From Polaromonas sp. (GTDB lineage Bacteria; Pseudomonadota; Gammaproteobacteria; Burkholderiales; Burkholderiaceae_C), in NCBI RefSeq assembly GCF_029945685.1, contig NZ_JAQSDA010000025.1:124001-188000 (forward strand): DNA of 64,000 nt. Direction: 5' to 3'. This document shows, piece after piece, positions 17,661 to 26,077 of the stretch. Position 1 is the stretch's first letter. Every line of letters starts with the position of its first letter. The translations under genes and the position numbers were made by a program. The notes beneath the pieces are model-generated. The model ran no database searches. It saw only the letters and a list, made by a program, of their open reading frames with translations, and was not told where the DNA came from.

Positions 17661-20282
17661 GTGATTACCGCCTCTTTAAACCGCATGAAACCCCTTTCCG
17701 CCACTGAATCTGCATGGCCCGCGCCCGATGCGCTTTGCTGGGAACAGGCCATGGGGCAGCTGGCGGGTGTCCTGCAGACCCGGCGCATCCATCCCGCAGA
17801 GGCGGTGGTGTTGCTGCCCTATGCGCAGTTGATTCAACAGGCGCGCCGTGCCTGGGCGGCGCAGGCTGGCGACACCTTTTTTGTGCCCCGTTTCGAGACC
17901 ACCATGAACTGGGTCGGCGGGCTGGGCGGCACGCTGGGCCTGTATGTCCCTTCGGCTGATGATCTGCGCATGGATATGGCGCTGGACATGCTGACGGCGG
18001 CTTCCCTGCTCGAGCGGTCAGGGCTGGGCGGCCAGCAGGATGCGCTGGCCGGCCGGCTGGTGGACGCTGCCTGGAGCCTTGCCGGTGTGGCCGTCGCCGT
18101 GCTGCCGGCCGCGCGCCCGGCCTGGAGTGAGCGCCTTGCGTTGGCGCTGGGCGCGGGGCAGGAGTCGCCGGTGCTGGCGCTGGAGCTTGCCGTGGGACGG
18201 ATTGCGCTCGCCTGGGCGGCGGCCTCAGCCTATCCCACGGACTGCCTTTTTCAGGCAAGTCCCCAGCTGTTCGTCGTGCTGGAGGGTTTTCAGGCCGACC
18301 CGCTCACCGAGTCGCTCAAACTGCATTTCGGCGACCGGTCGGTTTCCATCCCGCTTTGTCTTGCCTGGCAGGCGCCGCCCAGGCCGCCTGCATTACACGT
18401 CGCGCAGGACGCGGAAGACGAAGCCGGCCGCGCGACGGCCTGCGTGCTTGCGCATCTTGCGCAAGGCTTGAGTCCGGTGGCGCTGATCGCGCAGGACAGG
18501 CAGCTCACGCGCCGGGCAGGTGCCATGCTGGCCGGGCGCGGGATTGCCATGCGGGACGAAACCGGCTGGAAACTTTCGACCACCCGCGCAGCCGCAAGCC
18601 TCATGAGCCTGCTCCGCGCCCTGGCTTGGGACGCATCCAGCGACGCCGTGCTGGACTGGCTGAAAAACGCTCCGGCCTTTGACGCTGCCATGGTGACCGC
18701 CGCCGAGATCGAACTGCGCAAGGCCGGTGTGCGTGCATGGCGCGACCTGCCGGACTTTCCCGAGGACGGCCTGGTAGCGCCCGCATTTGCGGCGACGGCA
18801 CCTCTGGCGCGCAGGGTGAATGCGCTGCGTGCCCCTTTCGGCCGTGCCCGTCTCCTGCCGGTGTGGCTGCGCGACCTCCGGTCCGCCCTGCGCTCGGCCG
18901 GACAGTGGGACGCGCTGGCCCAGGACGACGCCGGACAGACGGTGCTTGATGTCCTGCGTCTGCACGAAGGCGCAGAGGCCGAGTTCGAGGTGTCGCCGCT
19001 GATGCGGCAGCACGAGTTCACGCAATGGGCCAACCAGGCGCTCGAGGGGGGCAAGTTCTCGCCGCTGCATCCGCCGGTGGAGCAGGTGGTCATCCTGCCT
19101 CTGGCGCAGCTGCTTGGCCGGTCGATGCAGGCGGTGGTGCTGCCCGGTTGCGACGAGATCCGGCTGCCGGTGTCGCCGGAACCCGCCGGCCCCTGGACCC
19201 CCGCGCAGCGTGAGCTGCTGGGCCTGCCTTCGCGCGAAGTGCTCGCAGCCGCCCAGCGCCAGGCCTGGCAATATGCCCTGCACATGCCGCATCTCGATGT
19301 GCTGTGGCGCACCAGCGAGTCCGGCGAACACCTGATGCCCAGCGGATTTGTGCAGGAGCTGCTGCTCGACCAGGACCCGGCTTCGGGGCCGGTCACGGCC
19401 GGCGAGCCCCGCCGCCTGCGCAGCGTCGCGACGAGGCCCACGCCGCACCCGTTGCCCACCGGCGAGGCCTTGCCCGTCACCCGGCTTTCGGCCAGCGCCT
19501 ATGAAGACCTGCGCCGTTGCCCTTACCGGTTTTTTGCGCTGCGCCAACTGCGGCTGCAGGAGTCCGAAGAGCTCGAAAGCGAACTGGGCAAGCGCGACTT
19601 CGGCAACTGGCTGCACAGTCTGCTGCGGTATTTTCACGAGGCACTCAAAGCGGCGCCCACCCCCGATAAATCAGCGCGGACAGCTATGATAAATAGAGCA
19701 GCCGAACGCGCCACGCACGAGCTGGCACTCAGCGACAGCGAGTTCCTGCCCTTTGCCGCGGCCTGGCCCGGCGTGCGCGAGGGCTATCTGACATGGCTGG
19801 CCGACCATGAAGCCACCGGCGCGGTATTCGACGAAGCCGAAGTCTGGCGCGAAGTGCCCGTCGGCACGCTCACGCTGCTCGGCAAACTTGACCGCATCGA
19901 TCGCCAGCCCGACGGACATGCCCTGGTGATCGACTACAAGACCGAGCCGCGCACCACCACGAGCGAGCGCATCAAGAACGGCCAGGAAGACACCCAACTG
20001 GCGTTTTATGCCGCCCTGATGAGCGACGACACCCTGGCAGCGGCCTACGTCAACCTCGGCGAAAAAGAACCCACCAAAACCTATGAGCAGCCCGATATCG
20101 TCGGCCTGCGCGACGAACTCATCGACAGCATCCTGACCGACATGGCACGTATTGAACGCGGTGCCAAACTGCCGGCGCTGGGCGAAGGCAAGGCTTGCGA
20201 CTACTGCGCGGCCCGTGGTTTATGCCGCAAGGACTTCTGGAGTCTGGACGAGGAAGCTGCGGCCGGGGAGGAGGGCTTATGA
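17661..20282 (+). CDS. addB: AddB-like PD-(D/E)XK nuclease/inactivated helicase
   Basis: 873 residues from GTG 17661, or 865 from ATG 17685 (MKPLSATESAW); neither has a clear ribosome site. The C-terminal nuclease core shows GKLDRIDRQPDGHALVIDYKTEP (catalytic D and D-x-K), framed by an iron-sulfur staple: RRCPYRFFALRQ upstream and CDYCAARGLCRKDF at the end, as in AddB. The N-terminal helicase-like half lacks a clear Walker A. With AddA it would resect double-strand breaks for recombination. It overlaps addA by 4 bp. A repeat of family R2 is read through at 19652-19699, adding AAPTPDKSARTAMINRA. Confidence 0.88.
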   Translation: MITASLNRMKPLSATESAWPAPDALCWEQAMGQLAGVLQTRRIHPAEAVVLLPYAQLIQQARRAWAAQAGDTFFVPRFETTMNWVGGLGGTLGLYVPSADDLRMDMALDMLTAASLLERSGLGGQQDALAGRLVDAAWSLAGVAVAVLPAARPAWSERLALALGAGQESPVLALELAVGRIALAWAAASAYPTDCLFQASPQLFVVLEGFQADPLTESLKLHFGDRSVSIPLCLAWQAPPRPPALHVAQDAEDEAGRATACVLAHLAQGLSPVALIAQDRQLTRRAGAMLAGRGIAMRDETGWKLSTTRAAASLMSLLRALAWDASSDAVLDWLKNAPAFDAAMVTAAEIELRKAGVRAWRDLPDFPEDGLVAPAFAATAPLARRVNALRAPFGRARLLPVWLRDLRSALRSAGQWDALAQDDAGQTVLDVLRLHEGAEAEFEVSPLMRQHEFTQWANQALEGGKFSPLHPPVEQVVILPLAQLLGRSMQAVVLPGCDEIRLPVSPEPAGPWTPAQRELLGLPSREVLAAAQRQAWQYALHMPHLDVLWRTSESGEHLMPSGFVQELLLDQDPASGPVTAGEPRRLRSVATRPTPHPLPTGEALPVTRLSASAYEDLRRCPYRFFALRQLRLQESEELESELGKRDFGNWLHSLLRYFHEALKAAPTPDKSARTAMINRAAERATHELALSDSEFLPFAAAWPGVREGYLTWLADHEATGAVFDEAEVWREVPVGTLTLLGKLDRIDRQPDGHALVIDYKTEPRTTTSERIKNGQEDTQLAFYAALMSDDTLAAAYVNLGEKEPTKTYEQPDIVGLRDELIDSILTDMARIERGAKLPALGEGKACDYCAARGLCRKDFWSLDEEAAAGEEGL
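19652..19699 (-). repeat. Dispersed ~49-bp repeat, family R2, copy 1 (inside addB)
   Basis: On the minus strand it reads GCTCTATTTATCATAGCTGT then CCGCGC and GGGGGTGGGCGCC, matching the R2 pattern GCTAY-N7-ATAGCTGCTTGCGC-N9-AAGGGCTGNAGGCC. It is translated in antisense orientation within addB. Confidence 0.6.
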
Positions 20283-23200
20283 ACCTACCGACCAACACAT
20301 TGATTCCCCACACCGCCGCCTACGAGTGCAACGGCGCGCCGGTCTCCGCCGATGCGTTCTACGCCATCGCCTGCGACCCGCGGCGCAGTGTGGCGGTGGA
20401 AGCCTGCGCCGGTGCCGGCAAAACCTGGATGCTGGTGTCGCGCATCGTGCGGGCCTTGCTTGACGGTGCCACGGCCGCACCGGGTCAGCAGGTGCTGCCG
20501 CACGAGATCCTGGCGATCACCTTCACCAAAAAAGCCGCGGGCGAAATGCGCGAACGGCTGGACGACTGGCTCAAGGCCTTTGCCCACGCCGATGACGCCA
20601 CCTTGCAGCGCGAACTGGACCTACGCGGCGTCCGGATCGATTCTTCAAGCCAAAAAGGCCTGCAGTCCGCACAGGCCGTGCGCGAGCAGCTATCAAATTT
20701 ATACCGATCCATCCTGGCCAGCGGTCGTTCGGTGCAGATCCGCACTTTTCACAGCTGGTTTGCAGCCCTGCTGCGCAGCGCGCCGGTGGCGGTGTTGCAG
20801 CGCCTGGAACTGCCGGTGAACTACGAGCTGCTGGAAGACGACGCATCGGCACGCGCGCTGGTGTGGCGGCGGTTTTACGCGGCGGTCTCGACTGACGCCT
20901 CGCTCAAAGCCGACTTTGAAGCGGTGGTGCTGGCCTATGGGCGCTTTCAGGCCGACAAGGCCCTGCAGGCCGCGCTCGACAAGCGCACCGAGTTCACGCT
21001 GGCCGATGAAAAGGGCGTGATCGACACCTCGGTGCAGTCTTTCGCGGCGCAGTTCACCGAATTTGACGGCCTGGATGAACCGGAAGAGTTGCTCAGCACC
21101 AACCGCTTTCACCGGCAAACCCTCAGTGACGCCGCCGTGGCGCTGGGCCGCGCGAGCGCGCCGACTTTTTCGGCCAAGGGGGCCGAGCTGGAGCGCGCGC
21201 TGACGGCCGGCGACTTCCCGGCGGCCATCGCGGCCCTGCTGACCGACAAGGGCACACCGCGCAAGTTCGGCGAAAAAATCGTTGGCATCGAACAGGTGCG
21301 CCTGGCCCAGGACCTGGTGCTGCGCGTGGTGGCGGCCCGCCAGCAGCACGACGCCTGGCTGTACCAGCAGCGCATGGCGCGCCTGACGCGTGTGCTGATC
21401 GCCCAGTTCACTGCCCTGAAGCGTGAGCGCGGCTGGGTCGACATGAATGACGTGGAGCGCGCCGCGCTGCTGATGCTGGCCGACCCCGTCTTGTCGGGCT
21501 GGGTGCAGGAGCGCCTGGACGCGCGTATCCGGCACTTGATGATCGACGAGTTCCAGGACACCAACCCGCTGCAGTGGCAGGCGCTGTATGCCTGGCTCAT
21601 CGGTTATTCGGGCGCGGGCAGCGCGCCCAGCGTGTTCCTGGTGGGCGACCCCAAACAGAGCATTTACCGCTTCCGGCGTGCCGAGCCGCAGGTGTTTCGC
21701 GCCGCGCAGGCTTTTGTGGTGCACGGCCTGGGGGGCGATCTGCTCAGCTGCGACCACACCCGGCGCAATGCCGAATCGGTGATCGACACCGTCAACTCGG
21801 CCATGGCCACAGCGCGTGAAACCGACGGGTATGAGGGCTTTCGCGAACACACCACCGCCTCCGGCCAGGCCGGCGCCGTGGGCCGGCTTCCGCCCATTGC
21901 GCGCAACAAGGACGAAGAAGAGGCCTCGCCGCTGGCCGCCGGCTGGCGCGACAGCTTGAGCACGCCGCGCGAGCTGCCCGAAGAAACCCTGCGCACCCGC
22001 GAGGCCCGGCAAGCCGCCGCCTGGATATCGGGGCAAATAGCCGCCGGCTTGCGGCCGCAAGACGTGATGGTGCTCTCGCGCAAACGCGCCGGCCTGCTGC
22101 CCCTGCAGGACGAGCTGCGCGCCTTGCACATTCCCGCGCAGGTGGGCGAAAAAACCGAGCTCATCGACTGCTGCGAAGTGCTGGACGTGGTGGCCCTGCT
22201 CGACGTGCTGGTGTCGCCGCAGCACGACCTGTCGCTGGCCCGCGCGCTGCGCTCGCCGCTGTTCGGTCTGGCCGACGAGGGCCTGGTGCAACTGGCCCTG
22301 CTGCAGCGCGAGCACCCCCTGCCGTGGTACAGCCTGCTACAAAAAGAGGAGCTGCTTGCGACCGGTTTGAAAGGGCTGGGGCTTGTTTTGACCAAATGGA
22401 AGGGCTGGCTGGACCGGTTGCCGCCGCACGATGCGCTGCAGGGCATTTACGACGACGGCGATGTGCTGGCGCGTTTTGGCGCGGCCGCCCCGGCGGCGCA
22501 GCGCAGCGCGGTGCTGGCCAATCTGCGCGCGCTGCTCGGTGTGTCGCTGGCACTCGACGGTGGGCGTTACGCCACGCCTTATGGTTTTGTCCGCGCGCTC
22601 AAGGCCGGCGGCACCCAGGCGCCGGCAGCCGTCAGCAGCGAGGCCGTCCGGCTGCTGACCATCCACGGCGCCAAGGGCCTCGAAGCCGAGGCCGTGCTGC
22701 TGCTGGACACCGACACCGTGGAGCGCAATGCCGACAGCATGGGCGTGCTGGTCGACTGGCCCGGCGAGGCGACCGAGCCGCGCAAGTTTGTTTTCCTGGT
22801 CAGCGAAAGCCGCCCGCCGGCCTGCGCCGCCGACACGCTGGCCAGCGAGCTGGCCGCCCGCAAGCGCGAAGAGCTCAATGCGCTGTATGTGGCGCTGACG
22901 CGCGCCCGCCATACCCTGGTCATCTCGTCGATCGAGCCACACCGCGTGACCACTGAAAGCTGGTGGCAGCGTCTGCAGGCCCTGGTGGGCGAGCTGCCTG
23001 CGCCGGTGGCCGATGAATCCGCCGCAGCGCGGCCGGACCTGGCTGACAGCGGCGTTTTTTACCTGCCCGAGCTGCCGGCCTTGCCCGAAGGTCTGGCGCC
23101 CGCTGCCCTTGCCGTGGAGCGGGTGGACGAAGACTCGCTGAAGGCGCGCGTCGGCAAGGCCATGCACCGCCTGCTGGAGTGGGGCGGCGCGCTGTCGGCG

Positions 23201-23593
23201 GAACAGGTCAAGGCAGCGGCGCGCGAGTTTCGCCTGAGCCCGGCGCAGGCGGCCGAGGCTGCCGGGCTGGCCGGGCGCATCCTGGCGGGCGAGGGCGCCT
23301 GGGCCTGGCGCCCGGAGGTGTTGGCCTGGCAGGGCAACGAGGTGGACCTGGTCTACGCCGGCCAGGCGCTGCGGCTGGACCGCCTGGTGCAGCGCAAGGA
23401 CGCCGGCCATGAAGGCCACTGGTGGGTGCTGGACTATAAATCGGCCGCCGCGCCGGAGCTGCAGCCTGCGCTGATGGCCCAGTTGCAGGACTACCGGGCG
23501 GCGGTGCAACTGATTTACCCCGGCGCGCCAGTGAAGGCGGCTTTCCTGACGGGCCGTGGAACCGTCGTCGAGCTTTCCGGCGAACTGCAATAA
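20279..23593 (+). CDS. addA: AddA-like UvrD-family helicase-nuclease
   Basis: Start at 20279 in the ATGA overlap with addB, preceded by GGAGGAGG; 1104 residues. Walker A EACAGAGKTWML near residue 46, motif Ia AITFTKKAAGEM, motif II LMIDEFQDTNPLQW, motif III VGDPKQSIYRFRRAEP, motif V LTIHGAKGLEAEAVLL and motif VI YVALTRARHTLV. The C-terminal nuclease shows HWWVLDYKSAA. It is a SF1A DNA helicase-nuclease for double-strand break repair. Two R2 repeats are read through (20652-20706 and 22335-22386), adding segments between conserved motifs. Confidence 0.9.
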   Translation: MNLPTNTLIPHTAAYECNGAPVSADAFYAIACDPRRSVAVEACAGAGKTWMLVSRIVRALLDGATAAPGQQVLPHEILAITFTKKAAGEMRERLDDWLKAFAHADDATLQRELDLRGVRIDSSSQKGLQSAQAVREQLSNLYRSILASGRSVQIRTFHSWFAALLRSAPVAVLQRLELPVNYELLEDDASARALVWRRFYAAVSTDASLKADFEAVVLAYGRFQADKALQAALDKRTEFTLADEKGVIDTSVQSFAAQFTEFDGLDEPEELLSTNRFHRQTLSDAAVALGRASAPTFSAKGAELERALTAGDFPAAIAALLTDKGTPRKFGEKIVGIEQVRLAQDLVLRVVAARQQHDAWLYQQRMARLTRVLIAQFTALKRERGWVDMNDVERAALLMLADPVLSGWVQERLDARIRHLMIDEFQDTNPLQWQALYAWLIGYSGAGSAPSVFLVGDPKQSIYRFRRAEPQVFRAAQAFVVHGLGGDLLSCDHTRRNAESVIDTVNSAMATARETDGYEGFREHTTASGQAGAVGRLPPIARNKDEEEASPLAAGWRDSLSTPRELPEETLRTREARQAAAWISGQIAAGLRPQDVMVLSRKRAGLLPLQDELRALHIPAQVGEKTELIDCCEVLDVVALLDVLVSPQHDLSLARALRSPLFGLADEGLVQLALLQREHPLPWYSLLQKEELLATGLKGLGLVLTKWKGWLDRLPPHDALQGIYDDGDVLARFGAAAPAAQRSAVLANLRALLGVSLALDGGRYATPYGFVRALKAGGTQAPAAVSSEAVRLLTIHGAKGLEAEAVLLLDTDTVERNADSMGVLVDWPGEATEPRKFVFLVSESRPPACAADTLASELAARKREELNALYVALTRARHTLVISSIEPHRVTTESWWQRLQALVGELPAPVADESAAARPDLADSGVFYLPELPALPEGLAPAALAVERVDEDSLKARVGKAMHRLLEWGGALSAEQVKAAAREFRLSPAQAAEAAGLAGRILAGEGAWAWRPEVLAWQGNEVDLVYAGQALRLDRLVQRKDAGHEGHWWVLDYKSAAAPELQPALMAQLQDYRAAVQLIYPGAPVKAAFLTGRGTVVELSGELQ
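20652..20706 (-). repeat. Dispersed repeat, family R2, copy 2 (inside addA)
   Basis: On the minus strand: GGTATAAATTTGATAGCTGC, then TCGCGCACGG, a spacer and CTGCAGGCC. It agrees with the R2 pattern except for the first base step. It encodes about residues 125-143 of AddA, before the conserved IRTFHSW motif. Confidence 0.5.
22335..22386 (+). repeat. Dispersed repeat, family R2, copy 3 (inside addA)
   Basis: GCTACAAAAAGAGGAGCTGC, TTGCGACCGG, then AAGGGCTGGGGCTT. Read in sense it encodes SLLQKEELLATGLKGLGL, about residues 686-703 of AddA. It matches copies at 29401, 45749 and 25141. Confidence 0.65.
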
Positions 23594-23650
23594 TCAAGGC
23601 ATGCGCCGATCGGCCGGAGGCGGCCGCTTCCTGGGGGTTCAGGTCTTTTG

Positions 23651-23700
23651 GCATGGCAGCCCTTGACGGCTGTGCGCTTGCAGCTATAAAAAACAGAGCA
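23651..23700 (-). repeat. Dispersed repeat, family R2, copy 4 (intergenic)
   Basis: Minus strand: GCTCTGTTTTTTATAGCTGC, AAGCGCACAG, then CAAGGGCTGCCATGCC. It lies in the 169-bp gap between addA and the flavoprotein gene, which otherwise holds nothing I can identify. Confidence 0.65.
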
Positions 23701-23762
23701 GATCGGCTGCGCCCGCCAAATCCGCTTCCTCCCGCTTCCTGTTTCCTCCCCATTGCCATCAC

Positions 23763-25142
23763 GTGCAGACGGACATTTTCTTGAACGATTCAACTTCTCC
23801 TGCCCCGCCACGGCGTGTGGCCATCATCGGCGGCGGCCCCGCCGGGCTCATGGCCGCCGAGGTGCTGGCCGGTGCCGGCGCGGCCCTGTCGGTGCAGGTG
23901 TACGACGCCATGCCATCGGTGGGCCGCAAGTTCCTGCTGGCCGGCAAGGGCGGGCTCAACCTCACCCATTCCGAAGGGCCCGAACCTTTCCTCAGCCGTT
24001 ACGGCGAGCGCAGTACGCAACTGCAGCCGCTGCTGGCCGCGTTCGGCCCCGCCGAGCTGCGCGCCTGGGCCCTGGCACTGGGGGTGGAGACCTTTGTCGG
24101 CAGCTCGGGCCGCGTGTTTCCCAGGGACATGAAGGCCGCGCCGCTGCTGCGCGCCTGGCTGCAGCGCCTGCGCGCCGCGGGCGTGAAGTTTTCCATGCGG
24201 CACCGCTGGCTGGGCTGGGCCGACGACGGTTCACTGACGTTTTCAACACCCGCCGGCCCGGTGCAGGTGCAGGCCGACGCGGTGGTGCTGGCCCTGGGCG
24301 GCGGCAGCTGGGCGCGGCTCGGTTCGGACGGCGCCTGGGTGCCGCTGCTGGCCGAACGCGGCGTGGCCGTCGCGCCGCTGCAGCCCTCGAACTGCGGCTT
24401 TGATGTGGGCCCCGAGCCGCACGCGCTGGCGGCCGCCGAACAGGGCGAAACCCGCCGCGAGTTTTTCAGGGAACTGGTGGGAAAAGGTCCGTCCCAGCAG
24501 CCGGGCTGGACCGAACACTTCGCCAGCCGTTTTGCCGGCCAGCCTTTCAAGTCGGTGGCTATCAGCTTCACCGACTCGCAGGGCCGCAATTTCAACCGCA
24601 AGGGCGAGTTCGTCGCCACCGCCACCGGCGTGGAAGGCAGCCTGATCTACGCGGCCTCCAGCTTGCTGCGCGATGAAATCGCCGCGCACGGCAGCGCGAC
24701 CTTCCTGCTGGACCTGCTGCCCGACAAGTCGCCGGAGCAGGTGCTGGTCGAGGTGCGCCATCCGCGCGGCTCGCGCTCTCTCTCCAGCCACCTCAAGAGC
24801 CGGCTGGGCATCGAAGGCATCAAGGCCGCGATGCTGCATGAGCTGCTCGGCAAGGAAGCGATGCACGATCCGGTGCAATTGGCGCGCGCGATCAAGGCGC
24901 TGCCGGTGCGTGTGTTGGCTGCGCGCCCGATTGACGAGGCCATCAGCAGCGCTGGCGGCGTGTCCTTCGAGGCCGTGGACGGCCAGTTGCACCTGCAGAC
25001 CCTGCAGGGTGTCGCGCAGCCGGTGTTTTGTGCCGGCGAAATGCTCGACTGGGAAGCGCCCACCGGCGGCTACCTGCTGAGCGCCTGTTTTGCCAGCGGC
25101 CGCGTGGCCGGGCAGGGCGTTGTGAGCCATTTCGGGATCTAG
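23763..25142 (+). CDS. FAD-dependent oxidoreductase of the BaiN/HI0933 type (TIGR03862-like)
   Basis: 459 residues from GTG 23763; a TTG at 23781 is possible. The FAD-binding Rossmann motif VAIIGGGPAGLMAAEVLAGAG is followed by the family signature SVGRKFLLAGKGGLNLTHSE. An internal VVLALGGGSWARLGSDGAW and the C-terminal VFCAGEMLDWEAPTGGYLLSACFASGRVAG complete the flavin site. The substrate is unknown in this subfamily. It is separated from addA by an R2 repeat and is probably its own unit. Confidence 0.88.
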   Translation: MQTDIFLNDSTSPAPPRRVAIIGGGPAGLMAAEVLAGAGAALSVQVYDAMPSVGRKFLLAGKGGLNLTHSEGPEPFLSRYGERSTQLQPLLAAFGPAELRAWALALGVETFVGSSGRVFPRDMKAAPLLRAWLQRLRAAGVKFSMRHRWLGWADDGSLTFSTPAGPVQVQADAVVLALGGGSWARLGSDGAWVPLLAERGVAVAPLQPSNCGFDVGPEPHALAAAEQGETRREFFRELVGKGPSQQPGWTEHFASRFAGQPFKSVAISFTDSQGRNFNRKGEFVATATGVEGSLIYAASSLLRDEIAAHGSATFLLDLLPDKSPEQVLVEVRHPRGSRSLSSHLKSRLGIEGIKAAMLHELLGKEAMHDPVQLARAIKALPVRVLAARPIDEAISSAGGVSFEAVDGQLHLQTLQGVAQPVFCAGEMLDWEAPTGGYLLSACFASGRVAGQGVVSHFGI

Positions 25143-25185
25143 CCCTTGCCATTCGGGCGCAAGCAGCTATTGATTTGATAGCTGT
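25141..25185 (-). repeat. Dispersed repeat, family R2, copy 5 (intergenic)
   Basis: Minus strand: GCTATCAAATCAATAGCTGC, TTGCGCCCGA, then GCAAGGGCTA. This copy shows the leading palindrome GCTATC...ATAGC most clearly. It starts at the flavoprotein stop codon and fills most of the gap before the next gene. Confidence 0.75.
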
Positions 25186-25215
25186 TCCAATGTTTATTTT
25201 TGAAGAGGTGTTGCC

Positions 25216-25500
25216 ATGATCGTGCGTTTCCACATCGACCCGATGGAACAGGACCAGTACGAATACCGCGTCAGCTACGAAGGCGAGGAGCTGTACAGTG
25301 ACGCCGGGCTGGACAGCATCGAGGCCTGCATCGTGGCCGCCACCGAAGGGCTGGGGCAGGACGCCATCGCAGCCGAAGTGGCCTACAAGGGCATCATCAG
25401 TGGCACCTATGCGCTGGCTTCCCTGGCGCTGGTGTCGGCGCAGATTGCCGAACATGCGCTGCAGACCACGGCTGCGATTGAAGAGGTTCTCGAAGGCTGA
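25216..25500 (+). CDS. Small conserved-looking protein of unknown function
   Basis: 94 residues, preceded by GAAGAGG at a good distance. Acidic, with a beta-rich N-terminus (MIVRFHIDPMEQDQYEYRVSYEGEELYSD) and a C-terminal helix AQIAEHALQTTAAIEEVLEG. No signal peptide or membrane segment. The composition and codon use match neighbouring genes. I do not recognise the family. It follows the flavoprotein gene on the same strand. Confidence 0.65.
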   Translation: MIVRFHIDPMEQDQYEYRVSYEGEELYSDAGLDSIEACIVAATEGLGQDAIAAEVAYKGIISGTYALASLALVSAQIAEHALQTTAAIEEVLEG

Positions 25501-25513
25501 CCATCTTCCCTTC

Positions 25514-25720
25514 CTAGATCACGCCCTCGCGCCGCTCGAAGTAGTGGCTCCAGGCGTTCAGCCGTTCCGACTCGACATGCAGCCGCAGGAAGTCGTCCGG
25601 ACCCACCTTCGACAGTTCGTGGATCGCCTCCAGCCGTTGTGCCTCCGCCTTGATCAACCGGCCCAATGCTTTCAGGTAGCGGGCCAGTTCCTCGTGGGTT
25701 GGTTTTTCAAATGTATCCAT
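25514..25720 (-). CDS. Small helical protein of unknown function
   Basis: 68 residues from ATG 25720 (MDTFEKPTHEELARYLKALG); the longer frame is not supported. Predicted almost entirely helical and charged, with repeated heptad-like Leu (LARYLKALGRLIKAEAQRLEAIHEL), so a short coiled coil is plausible. No family recognised. Convergent with the 94-residue protein with 13 bp between the stops. Confidence 0.55.
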   Translation of the reverse strand: MDTFEKPTHEELARYLKALGRLIKAEAQRLEAIHELSKVGPDDFLRLHVESERLNAWSHYFERREGVI

Positions 25721-25850
25721 GCAAAAAATTCTAGGAAAAAGTTTGCGATGGAGAAAGCCTGAAACCGCAGGCAGGCGCCGCATCCGCTTGTAGGAATTTG
25801 GCGTGGCGACGGCTGGATGTGAACTTTTTCACTGCAGCAGCGTGCAGGCG

Positions 25851-25886
25851 AAAAAAAACAGGACCATCCACGGATGTCCTGTTTTT
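25851..25886 (-). terminator. Intrinsic terminator of the 4.5S RNA gene
   Basis: AAAAACAGGAC (25854-25864), an inner ATCC-AC-GGAT hairpin, then GTCCTGTTTTT (25876-25886). On the minus strand this is a long stem followed by eight T (25858-25851), 9 bp past the 3' end of the RNA. Confidence 0.85.
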
Positions 25887-25894
25887 CAAAAAAG

Positions 25895-25992
25895 GTGACG
25901 GACCTTGACCCCGGCACTGGCTCGACAGTTAGGGCTGCTTGGTTCCCCATCTGACCCGGTTGGCCGCTTCACCATGCGGGAAGGCCCGTCAC
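25895..25992 (-). ncRNA. ffs: 4.5S signal recognition particle RNA (small bacterial type)
   Basis: The minus strand of this gene-free stretch folds as a single long hairpin. The 5' end GTGACGGGCC pairs with the 3' end GGTCCGTCAC (one wobble or mismatch). The apex carries the SRP signature GGGTCAGATGGGGAACCAAG followed by CAGCC: the GGAA tetraloop flanked by the symmetric GGTCAG and AAGCAGCC internal loops that bind the Ffh M domain. Length about 98 nt, close to E. coli 4.5S (114). A TAAAAT -10-like box is 6 bp upstream and an intrinsic terminator follows. It lies close to dnaX-ybaB-recR, as the SRP RNA gene does in Bacillus. Confidence 0.92.
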
Positions 25993-25997
25993 TCACT

Positions 25998-26003
25998 ATT
26001 TTA
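25998..26003 (-). promoter_or_regulatory. Putative -10 box of ffs
   Basis: TAAAAT on the minus strand, 6 bp before the first paired base of the 4.5S RNA. No convincing -35 is seen; the upstream segment is very GC-rich. Confidence 0.45.
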
Positions 26004-26077
26004 TGCGAGGCGCGACGCCCCGGGCCCGAATATCATCGAATAGCTTGAAAATAGTCTGGCCTTTCAAGGAAAAAAAC

